The notes under the pieces: generated by a model
Databases searched by the model: none
What the model saw: only the letters and a program-made list of their open reading frames with translations
What the model was told of the DNA's origin: nothing
Source of the DNA: Acytostelium subglobosum LB1
Taxonomy: Eukaryota; Evosea; Eumycetozoa; Acytosteliales; Acytosteliaceae
Length of the DNA stretch: 64,000 nucleotides
NCBI RefSeq assembly: GCF_000787575.1
Contig: NW_012236515.1
Span: forward strand, 66,621 to 130,620
Reading direction: 5' to 3'
Translations under genes and position numbers: made by a program
Shown here: piece by piece, positions 31,655 through 41,345 of the stretch
How the letters are laid out: every line of letters starts with the position of its first letter
How positions within the stretch are numbered: the first letter of the stretch is position 1

Positions 31655-33247
31655 TTAATCTCTCTGGAAGATATCGAAGCATTTGAATCGACTGGAGGAC
31701 TGATCCCTTGACATTGATGGAGAAGTCAATGAGAGTGATACAATATTCTGAGATGATGAATAACTTCTTAATGAGTTTCGATTGGAATATATATATGATA
31801 TAAAGTTCCAACAACCTATTTGAGTTGTAGTTAGTAATTTAATTAGATGTTATCATCATTGTTAACGTAGTTACCTTGGAATGGGAATAATATTGATGAA
31901 ACCATTTGGAGGTAATAGTTCTGACAACCATTATCAAGTAGATAAATAAAGAACGCTATAATGTTGAATGTCCAACATATAATCAATCCAGAAACAAATA
32001 GATTGAGTCTAAGTACAATCTTACTTTGTAGTGCATTCATTCCTAAGATGGGTGTTTGTTAGATATTGTTGACAACAGTGAGTAGTAACGGGTTCCAAGA
32101 AGTTTAAGATACTTACTGGAAATAGACCTTGTAAGTGTATTAAGATGTCTCTTCACTTTGTATGATAGTATTAATGATACTACTAACATTACTATCATAG
32201 GTATATAGAATAGTGCCAATTGGAAGTACTTGTCAATAGTACACCAAGACATTCCATTCATCTGTCTAATATTCGCAGTGCTCATTATACCAAATCCAAG
32301 TGATAATGGTAATATCCAACATATTAAATAATATATTATCATCAAGAATTTCCTAAAGTATCAATAATAATATTAGTATTCAAGGTATGTATAAATAATG
32401 ATCACTATACTTACTTCTTGGTACGTGACTTGACTATTATACGATAGATATGGAATGATATTACTGTTGTCCAACAACATGACGCTAGGAATGAGAATGC
32501 GATGAAGCCACTTGAGATGGAACATAGTGATACGTCTTTGAATCCTCCAGTTGATGTTACAAAGTGATTGTTATACTTTAGGAATAGTATACGTGATACC
32601 AATACTGAAAGTGATGCCAGAAGATCACTTATGGCGAGGTTCCTAACTAATCTGATCACTTTCCTATCCTCATTCTTGCGAGGTATCTTCTTTCGGCGAA
32701 GTGTTGATCCATCTGGATTGGGTCCATGCTCATTGACAAAGCTGTTGAGACTAGTTTCCAAGATTGGCGAACCATCTACATTGCCCTCCATTGAGTTGTT
32801 CACACTGGCATTGATGTATGACCATGATCCATGTTGGTACTCTTCAACTATTGACAATCTGTTGGTTGAGTAGTTCTGTGAAGCAGTCGGAGATATTGAA
32901 TAGTTGTTTATGTACACTTGGGATGAGTTGGGTGAGGTCAATGATCGGTCGCGATCACGTCCACCCTCACCCGAAACACCACCACGAGTCTGTGCGGCCT
33001 CGGCGGCAGCGGCAGCAGCCTGCATATTGATTCTAAGTCTACGATTACTGATGATTATCATTATGATTGTGGTTAATGATCCAATCACTGATAGTATAGA
33101 TGGTGCAAGCATTCCATAACTAATATCTATTCTATGTTGTACACCTAGATGACACATATCAATAGTTTGATTGGATTGGATATCATCATCATAGATGTTG
33201 TTGTTGTTTGATGACCATAATGTAAAGTTTGATGGTCCAAACTCCAT
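31655..33247 (-). CDS. cAMP-receptor-like G-protein-coupled receptor (class E)
   Basis: Exons 33247-32415, 32352-32117, 32042-31875, 31815-31655; 465 residues. TM1 is MLAPSILSVIGSLTTIIMII; TM2 LVRNLAISDLLASLSVLVSR; TM3 GFIAFSFLASCCWTTVISFH; TM4 MIIYYLICWILPLSLGFGIM; TM5 LALFYIPMIVMLVVSLILSY; TM6 LFVSGLIICWTFNIIAFFIY. TM7 ends FPFQGCWNFISYIYSNRN, made only when the 59-nt intron 31816-31874 is removed; the QGxxNxxxY motif is typical of cAMP receptors. The Ser-rich tail (SLRSYSSSQNIVSLSLTSPS) offers phosphorylation sites. A low-complexity insert of about 110 residues lies in the first intracellular loop, which is very short in known cAMP receptors. The ligand is unknown. Confidence 0.9.
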
Positions 33248-33607
33248 CTCTATTTCTCTCTATCTTTCTCTCGGACTAAGTTATATTATATGATGGTATC
33301 CAAGTTATTACAAGTATGTATTATTATCTTTTTTCACTCTTTGTCCGTGTTGGGAAGATATTTGAATGTTTGATCAATCTCACAAAGACCCTTAAAAAAG
33401 ATAAATGTTAAAAACAGCAAAAATCTAAGTGCCTTTTGACCTTGTCTTGGCCCACTGGGGCAACAAAAAACATCTCAAATTAGATCATTTTTCCCAAGTG
33501 TGATCCAAAAGGCCGAAACCAAGTTTGAAGATGCCGATTCTCTAATCCAATCATGTTAACCTTATTAAATAATTAGTAATAATAATACAAATACAAATTT
33601 AAAAGTG
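33248..33607. promoter_or_regulatory. Divergent promoter region
   Basis: Between the GPCR and the DUF4037 gene. The GPCR leader is purine-rich on the sense strand (AGAGAGAAATAGAG before ATG). Middle part has mixed sequence with A tracts near 33393, 33411 and 33464. No gene seen. Confidence 0.45.
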
Positions 33608-34721
33608 ATGATGGAATTCATCCCTGGTATACAACTCAGTCGAATATTCTTTGAGGAAGCAGTTCGTCCAATCTTAACAAAACACTACCCTCATCTTAAG
33701 TATGCTGCAGCACGTATTGGATCAGGTAGTGAAGTACTTGGTTATGATACAGCCATGTCAATGGATCATGATTGGGGTCCACAACTCATATTGTTCATTC
33801 AACAAACATGATTCACATCTAATACCATCTATTGACAAGTTGTTTCGTGAGCACCTGCCACCAACCCTACACGGATTCCCTGTGGGCATGGTACACTTTG
33901 AGCATGAGCCTCAGACTCAACATATGGACTTCAATGCTACGATGACCCCCACGACTCCAGAACCAACAATCAATCATCGAATCACGATCACTAACCTATC
34001 AACATGGTTGAAGCAGAGGTATGATATAGACCTGATTGATCAACCTCTGAAAGTGTCGGACTGGTTATCAATCGCATCACAAGAGTTGCTGGGTCTGTCT
34101 GCTGGTGCTGTCTATCATGATGATATTAGAGAGTTAACAAATCTGCGAACCCAACTTGAATGGTACCCTCATGACATATGGCTTTATATGATGGCATGTG
34201 GTTGGCAACGCATTGGTCAGGAGGAGCACTTAATGCCTCGTGCTGGATTCGTTGGTGATGAGCTTGGTTCATCGATCATTGGGTCACGACTAGTACGCGA
34301 TATTATGAACCTTTGCTTCCTAATGGAGAAGAGATATGCACCTTATCCAAAGTGGTTTGGTACAGCATACAAACGATTATCATGTGCTGCAGAGTTTGAA
34401 CTATGTCTTAAACAGGCAGCTACAGCTCAAACATGGCAGGAGAGAGAGTTGGCACTTTCAACTGCCTATGAACTTTTGGCAAAGAAACATAATAGACTCG
34501 GATTGACCAAGTTGTTACCGGAACATGTGTCCTCATTCCATGATCGACCATTCAAAGTGATACATGGAGAGCTGTTTGCCAATGCCTTGGCCGAACTAAT
34601 CAACAAGGATGTATTTGGTGATGTGATTGACACAATCAGACTCATTGGTAACATCGATCAGATAAGTGACAACACCGATATGAGAGGCAACATCATCCTT
34701 GCCAAGAAGAAACTAATGTGA
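33608..34721 (+). CDS. DUF4037 protein with nucleotidyltransferase-like N-terminus, frame broken once
   Basis: The start MMEFIPGIQLSRIFFEEAVR is followed by AARIGSGSEVLGYDTAMSMD and HDWGP, a G[GS]-DxD pattern as in nucleotidyltransferase folds. The frame shifts by one base near 33800-33815 (after LILFIQQ) and resumes with HDSHLIPSIDKLFREHLPPT; the family match spans both parts, about 370 residues in total. Later landmarks are WLSIASQELLGLSAGAVYHD, YPHDIWLYMMACGWQRIGQE and FHDRPFKVIHGE. DUF4037 proteins are common in bacteria and patchy in fungi and amoebae, so transfer from bacteria is plausible. The single break could be a sequence fault or a true defect; downstream sequence shows no further damage. 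Biochemical function is unknown. Confidence 0.8.
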
Positions 34722-34739
34722 ATAACAAACTTTGACCTA

Positions 34740-34775
34740 TACCCTCGCCCTCGCCCTTACCCTTACCCTTGCCTA
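34740..34775 (-). repeat. GGGYRA hexamer array, copy 1 (minus orientation)
   Basis: On the plus strand CCCTCG and CCCTTA units, about five in tandem; on the minus strand this reads GGGYRA. It lies between the DUF4037 stop and the FNIP gene 2 stop, and is in opposite orientation to copy 2. Confidence 0.85.
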
Positions 34776-34826
34776 ACAATGACTAATGATTGACCTCATT
34801 GGATATGACAAAATGATACATTGTTA

Positions 34827-35888
34827 TTATGACAAACCGATCGATCTTAGCTTGCTCATGATGCTCTGAGCAATTGATGATTTCTTTCTGATGATGAACA
34901 TTCTCTTGGGCTTAATAATAGACTCAATTCGATTGTCTCCACCAATTCGATATATTGGTTGTTTCATATATATGTATAGAAAGGTATCCTCATCCAATTT
35001 CCTTAGTATCGCTCTAATATCTCTTAATTTGATCGTGTGCAGTTGAACGTAGGTATCAAAGTTGGGTACTACACTCATCATATTCTTGAGTTTGGCCAAG
35101 AATTTGGAAGAATCATCATCCACTATTGTTGGCAATATCAACGTCTTTAAATGCCGCAAACCATGTCCAATCTCCTTGAACTTGGTCGATGCCTCCATCA
35201 TTGGAGGCAGATTGATGCACACTGTTTCCAGTGAAGCAGGGGCCATAATTAGGTACTTGATCTGAAAGAGATATCCCAAGGTGATACATTGAAGATTAGG
35301 TGGAAGAATGACCTCGGACACTGGTTGGTCAAAGGATTCACCAAGCTTTAGTTCTGTTAGCGTCTCTGGCAATGTTGGGAGAGGTTCATTGTAGTAGTAG
35401 CCAAGTGTGAGTCGTCTCAATGAAGGCAGAGTTGATGGGAGACGTGTACGTTGGTAGAATCCATAATAGAGGTGTGTGAGTGATGGCGGTAGATTGAGGA
35501 TGGGCATGTTGTCGTTAGTGTCAATGGCCAAGAATGTGATTGTTGGTGGCAGTGCTCCAAGAGGTATTTCTCTGAGTGTGCAGTAGAGTCTGACGCAAGT
35601 AGCCTCAGGTGGAATAGGGTTATCAGAATAAAATCTGGATACTAGATAGAAGTTCTTCCAGTTGAGTCCATCGGCAGGTAAAGGATATTCTTTACAGATA
35701 TCATTGCAGAGTGAATTGCATAGTATTGTCTTGTTCAATGAGAACTGTGTCATATTGTTCAAGATTCTAAACAGTTGTTTGCATGATAAGCCCATGCATA
35801 TGATGTCCGCATCATTGGCCAACTCGATGTATATCGCTCGTATCAACAGATCAGGTAGTGTATTCTTTGTATCTGTATATGTACACAA
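34827..35888 (-). CDS. FNIP-like repeat protein, gene 2, start unclear
   Basis: An open frame of 353 codons with no ATG at its start; the first codon in the frame is TTG and a stop lies just upstream. The sequence LPDLLIRAIYIELANDADII, then GLSCKQLF, is an F-box-like N-terminus, so a short first exon is probably missing or lost (an AG acceptor in the ATATACAG motif near 35873 would fit). Repeats are degenerate FNIP units (LPPSLTHLYYG, LPSLRRLTLGYYYNEPLP, LPETLTELKLGESFDQPV), then a C-terminal region without repeats. No ATG occurs in any frame on this strand for about 150 bases upstream, where a hexamer array sits instead. The gene may be a damaged family member or begin with a distant exon. 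Confidence 0.72.
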   Translation of the reverse strand: MCTYTDTKNTLPDLLIRAIYIELANDADIICMGLSCKQLFRILNNMTQFSLNKTILCNSLCNDICKEYPLPADGLNWKNFYLVSRFYSDNPIPPEATCVRLYCTLREIPLGALPPTITFLAIDTNDNMPILNLPPSLTHLYYGFYQRTRLPSTLPSLRRLTLGYYYNEPLPTLPETLTELKLGESFDQPVSEVILPPNLQCITLGYLFQIKYLIMAPASLETVCINLPPMMEASTKFKEIGHGLRHLKTLILPTIVDDDSSKFLAKLKNMMSVVPNFDTYVQLHTIKLRDIRAILRKLDEDTFLYIYMKQPIYRIGGDNRIESIIKPKRMFIIRKKSSIAQSIMSKLRSIGLS

Positions 35889-35960
35889 ATACTATCTGTG
35901 AGTTTGTTTGAGAAAATGACAAGACCAAAGGGTTGTCCTTGCTTGCAAGTCCCAAACCCT

Positions 35961-35992
35961 GGGGTTAGGGCAAGGGCAAGGGTAAGGGCAAG
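35961..35992 (+). repeat. GGGYRA hexamer array, copy 2 (plus orientation)
   Basis: About five units of GGGTTA, GGGCAA and GGGTAA type. Together with copy 1 it forms inverted flanks around FNIP gene 2, and it occupies the expected promoter of that gene. Confidence 0.85.
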
Positions 35993-36042
35993 CGAAGTAA
36001 TCACACTTTTGAAGTTAATGTATAGTTTAATAATAAAGGATA

Positions 36043-39000
36043 TTATATTCTGCCGTCTAGCCTGTCCTTCAACTTCTTGAATTGCTTGGCCTCGCTCTGC
36101 TCCTGTTCCAGCTCTGACATGATCTTCTTTCTGCTGGCCTCGATCTCCTGTCGCTCGATTGCGCGCTTCTTTGACTTCTCCTGCTGGATGAAGGTGTTGT
36201 CCTTCATCAACTCTCTGATGGCACCCTTGGTCTCCTTCTTGTGCAGTGCCTTTAGCTTCTTGGTCTCCTGGCGCACGGCATCGGGGTCGTCTCCATGCTC
36301 GTGGAACTCCTGGCTGNGAACTTGGGCACGAACTGCTTCTGTGCCATCGGCTTGCCGACCAACAGTGTCAGAGGCACACGCTCATCGACGATGGACGCTA
36401 TTCTATTGGTGATGGTTTCAATCACGTGATTGAGTTTCTCCTTGATCGTTGGATGGAAGTCCTTGGCGTCGATTGCCTTCAACAGACCGAGGAACAATGT
36501 GAATACTGATGGCAGTGATTGGCGTTGGTCAGACTTGTTGCCCTGCTCCACGTACTGTCTGGTCATGGACAGTAACAGGTAGAGTAGGTCCACTCTGAAC
36601 TGATCGGATTCATAATATTGCTTCAGGACGTCGTCCTGCTTTGATTGAGTGAGCTTGGCAAAGTCAAACTCCTTTGATGGCTCCATTGTGCTGAGCTTCT
36701 TTCCTTTGTTGGTTATGGTGAGTGCGCCATCACGTAACATGATGGTTGGGACAAATATTGATGACTTGAATGTAGTCCAGTGAGTATCCATGACGTTGGA
36801 CTGTGCTGGTGCTAGCTTGGTCTCAGTCTTGGAGGCATTCTTTGATGCGCCCTTTGTGGCTAGGGCTGCTGCGGCTACCGGCTTCTTCTGGTGCTCGACA
36901 AACACAGAGAGAAGACTCAGCAACATTGCTGACAACTCTGGTGAGTACTTGTTGGCACTCTTCAAATACTATATTGATTGATAGATTGATATTAGGGTCA
37001 ACATCATATGATCAATCAAAGATATACTTACGAATTGGAATACTGTGGATAGGAAGAGGGACGAGATGATGTCGTGTCCAGACTTGATTGGACATTGAGT
37101 GATGCAGTGTGCCATCACGACGGTGGTTGGTGTGATGACTGGATGACTGTAGTCAGAAGTTGGGAAGATGTTTCCAATGAGCTTCATGGTCAACATCTCA
37201 CTGACTGATGGCCATGCACTGACCATGTCCGATGCCTTGTCCACACGAGACATGCTTCGTCGGTAGCATGACTCCAACATGGCCAGTGCCGTCGAGGCCA
37301 GGATGTCAGGCACATCCTTTCCAACCTCAAATATATATCTTGACAACAGGTCCAGCTCCTTCCAGTCCAGACCGCCCAGGGTGTTGTGCCCAATGGCGAT
37401 CAGCTCGAATCGACGCCAGAGCACAGGCAGGTAGACCTTCATCTTCTCCTTGTTCTGTGGCTTCAATGAGATGTGATTGCACACTCTGATTCTTGTGTAG
37501 ACCAACTCCTTCTCTTCTTGATTCCTTCCCGCCAGCCATTGGTTCAACTCGTCGACACTCTTTGGCACGTCGAATGTGAATGGTATCTCCTCACTCGCCT
37601 TCTTCTGTGTCTGTAGCTTCTTGAGCTCTCTCTCCAGTCTTTGCTCCTCCAAGTCGTCCTCATCGTCCTCTTCGTCGTCGTCTTCGGCATTCTCATCATC
37701 CTCGCTGTCGTCCAGGTCTGCGTCCTCGTCATCCTCCTCTGCCTCTGCCTCCTCATCGTCCTCATCCTCATCACCTTCCTCTTCGTCACTATCCTCGCCA
37801 TCCTCTTCATCATTCTTGGCTGCCTCTCCATCATTATACCATGGAGCACTCTCGTTACCGAGATCCATGGCAAAGTCCTCATCGTTGAGGTCGTCGGCAG
37901 TTGGTCTGGTTGGCTTGTTGACCTTGTCTTTGGTGAGCTTCTCCTGTCTCTTTGCCCATCTGGTCTGCTTCTTGGGCGCGACATCATCCTCGACGATCTC
38001 GCCCCTCATTCTCTTGAGTCTGTCCTCCTCCAACTTTTCCAATCGCTCGTTCTCCTCCTTCATCAACTCCTCTGGCGTCTTCATACGATCGGTAGCCTTG
38101 GCCTTGACATCATTTGCCAACTCCATGACCAGACTCTCATAATCATCATATGGGTTGTTGCTGTTGTTGTTGCTCGCGAATATTCCACTCTGTTGTTGCT
38201 GATTCTGCTGGTCTTGCTTCTGTTGCTCGGATGGGAACAGTGAGAGCAGGGGGTCGCCCTCAACCTTTCTCCTCTCGATGAGCACGTTGCTCGAGCGAAT
38301 GTCGTCAAAGTCCTCATCGAGCTGTCTGGTCATGTCCTCCTTGGCCATCTTCTCCTTGGCCCTGTCGGCACGACCCTGCTTAGACTTCTCAATGATCTCC
38401 TTGTATATCTCGTCTCTTGTCTTCTCCATTGGCATACCATCCGCGCCAACATTATCCTGCTCGGATGAAGAGTGTCTCCTTCCTACCATCTTCTCCTCCT
38501 CCAACAATTCATCATCCTCATCGGCTTCATAATCATCGGCCATATGATTACCCAATGCCATACCATAATGAGTGAGTTGTTCATCATCATTATCATTCAA
38601 GTTATAAAGGCTTTTGTTTCTCTGTGTTGTGTTGTCATTCGGCTCTTCATGTTAGTGCACTCCAATCAATCATTCAATCAATGATCGAGAACATACCATC
38701 TTCTCTTTTTGGAAACGAGCAAGCATCTTGTCCTCCTCAGACATGGCAGTGTTGGTCTCTTCGAATCTAGAATCATTGAATTGATTACTCTTGTTGGCCA
38801 AGTTCATCTCAACCAACAATGTCTTCTTTCTCTGTTGTCATTGATTGATTGATTGGTTTGAGTGAGTGAGCGAATGTTTGAAAGATCGGTCATCAATCAA
38901 TCATACCCTTTCAATATCATTATATCTTGATTGACCTCTGTTACCGGATGTACCGATGACCTTCTTTCCGAGGACACTATGCTTGACCCTGTTTGTCTTT

Positions 39001-39116
39001 CGATCGAATGGGTTGACCACCTTGCTGGCGCCATTAGCCGGTGCATTGGCAGCAGCAGCAGGTGCATTCTGCTTCTTCACATTAAACACTCTATCTGATT
39101 TACTCTTTTGTTTCAT
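36043..39116 (-). CDS. nop14: Nop14, small-subunit ribosome biogenesis factor
   Basis: Exons 39116-38907, 38831-38697, 38621-37032, 36968-36043; about 953 residues. The N-terminus has the family blocks NPFDRKTNRVKHSVLGKK, RKKTLLVEMNLANKSNQF, SEEDKMLARFQKEK and NLNDNDDEQLTHYGMAL; the last two join across introns. The middle is very acidic (Glu/Asp runs encoded near 37640-37800). Later come TFDVPKSVDELNQWL and the C-terminal basic coiled-coil region KELMKDN-like (GAIRELMKDNTFIQQEK). Nop14 is part of the nucleolar SSU processome needed for 18S rRNA maturation, working with Noc4, Emg1 and Utp14. The N at 36317 falls in a codon after FVPKF, and the frame is off by one there; sequence on both sides matches the family, so a draft-sequence fault is likely. 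Confidence 0.94.
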
Positions 39117-39534
39117 CGTTGTTATAATGTGTGTATATATATGTGAATGTGTATGTGTAAGAATAGGATTGGGTAGAAGAGTGTGATGAAGAATGAATAA
39201 ATGATTAAATCGAACACATTCATCCAAAAAACGAACGAATGAAAGAATGAATGATGATTGTGTTGTGTTGTTGGGGTGAAGGGACGATTCGATTATTTTT
39301 ATTTATTTTCTTTTTTTAAGTGCTCAAGATTGGTCAATTCACCCCATTCCAGTTGTTTGCAACACATTGTTCCAATCTCAAGATTGGTGTGTGCCCCACC
39401 ACATTAACAGCACATGATGATGATGAAAGGTCATTTGATCCCAATCCAAACTCATAGACAATCACACACATATTTTTAGATAAAAGATATAAGTAGTAAT
39501 TGTAGTATTAAGTATAATATTTATATATAAGACA
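39117..39534. promoter_or_regulatory. Divergent promoter region Nop14/ADGF
   Basis: Contains a direct repeat CTCAAGATTGGT at about 39323 and 39378, T-rich tracts near 39295-39320, and TATATA just before the ADGF start. No gene seen. Confidence 0.5.
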
Positions 39535-41242
39535 ATGACAACAACAAAACAGATATTTATATTGTTGTTATTGTCATTTATGACATTGACATTACAATGT
39601 GTTCAATCACAAGATTTAAAACAATATATGAAGGAGAGGGCATTGTTGGTAGACAGTGAGAATGCTATAAAGGATGGTGCATTCATACATCTAACAGCCG
39701 CCGAACAATCTGCCAATGAGATCTTCACAACAATCCTACAAACTGAAGAATTACAACTCTCCAACAATGATCCATCTTCATTAAACTTCTTTGGTGTATG
39801 TTGTTATAATCATCATCATCATCATCATCTCTCATTCATTCATCTGACACCTACCTAATCAAATATTAAAGGCCAAGAGTATTATTGAAACTACAGAGAT
39901 CTTTGGCATTTTGGACAAGATGCCAAAGGGTTCGATATTACATGCTCATCAAGACTCGTCGGCAACATATGATTACTTGATTGATACGGCATCTTACTTG
40001 CCAAATTGTTATATGTACATTGGCAATGATCAACAACAGTCTGGCATTTATTATGGTTCATTCTATTTCTTTGCCCAACAACCGGCCAACTCAAACTGGG
40101 TGCTCCTGTCCACATTGCGCCAAAACTCTGACAATGTCAATCAGTTTGATCAACAGCTGCTCACCAACCTCACACTGGAGACCGACGACTTTGGTGACTA
40201 TGTCGGACTCTGGAGAAAGTTTGACGCCATCTTTGGCCGTGTTGCTGGCCTCGTATCATACTTGCCCGCCACCATTGGATACATGCAACATTTGGTCAAC
40301 CAAACAATTGCCAACAATGTACAGCACATCGAGTTACGCAAGGTGTTTGGTGACACCTACGACCTCCTTGGCAACCAATACAACATGACCTGGTTCGTTG
40401 AGCAGACTATCCAACTTGTCGATGCCACCAGGACCACCTACAAAATGCCAGAGTTCAACATCAAAATAATTGGTTGTGATCCAAGACATGTGAATCAAAC
40501 GTAAGTCCGATAAATCACTCATTCACTGGAATGGTACCAAACAATCACTAACTCAATCAATCTACTGATCAGTGTCGTGTTGGATCACATGGTATACGCA
40601 TTGGAGTTGAGGAATCAATATCCTCAGATGTTTGTTGGATATGATTTGGTTGGACCAGAGGATGAGGGATATCCATTGATCTACTTTATCGATCAATTCA
40701 TGACCATTGACAAACTGGGCCAAACATACAAGTATCCATTGGACTTTTACTTCCACGCCGGCGAGACATTGTTGTACAACAACACCAATCTTTACGATGC
40801 CATCCTACTCCAGAGCAAGCGTATCGGTCATGGAATACAGTTGTCCAAGCACCCGGTCCTCATGCAGTTGGTCAAGGACAAGAACATCGGTATCGAGGTT
40901 TGTCCCATCAGCAACCAAGTGTTGGAGTATGTGGCCAACTTCCGCGCCCACCCCGGCTATGACCTGTTCAACCAGGGCCTGCCCGTGACGATCTCGCCCG
41001 ACGACCCCGCCATCTTTGGCTACGGCGGTCTAACTTATGACTTTTACGAGGTGACTACCGCCTGGGGTCTTGGCATTGCCGAGCTCAAGCAACTTGCCCT
41101 CAACTCCCTGAACCAGAGTGCCTATTTCGATTCACAAGAGCGTGAACTAGCCATCAACGCCTGGAATGAAAAGTGGAACCTGTTCATCAATTGGTTGCTC
41201 CAGCAGCAGCCTACTACCAGTAGTACTACGCAACAACAATAA
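39535..41242 (+). CDS. Secreted adenosine deaminase, ADGF/ADA2 family
   Basis: Exons 39535-39795, 39872-40500, 40573-41242; 519 residues. A signal peptide (QIFILLLLSFMTLTLQCVQS) is followed by the ADGF-specific N-terminal helices. Catalytic motifs are in order: MPKGSILHAHQDSSA (zinc His pair), FYFHAGET (His and Glu), RIGHGIQLSKHP, and VTISPDDPAIFG (Asp pair for zinc and substrate). Several Asn glycosylation sites (NLT, NQT, NMT, NQS) fit a secreted enzyme. ADGF/ADA2 turns extracellular adenosine into inosine. In dictyostelids adenosine affects aggregate size and prestalk patterning, so removing it could be developmental. All residues needed for activity appear intact. Confidence 0.94.
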
Positions 41243-41345
41243 ATATCATCTCACGCGCGTGTACGATGTCCGTATCCGCGTTGTCAACGCTAACTTCACA
41301 AAGGGCACTCTCGTTTTTCATTTCAAGAAGACGAAGAAAGATAGA

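Noticed and set aside
34740-35992. True subtelomeric junction at the hexamer arrays
   Set aside because: Both sides continue as ordinary single-copy genes, so this is not a chromosome end; only telomere-like origin remains conceivable.
37576-38243. Long plus-strand frames rich in Ser or Leu opposite nop14
   Set aside because: They are mirror images of the acidic, GAG/GAT-rich coding tract of Nop14.
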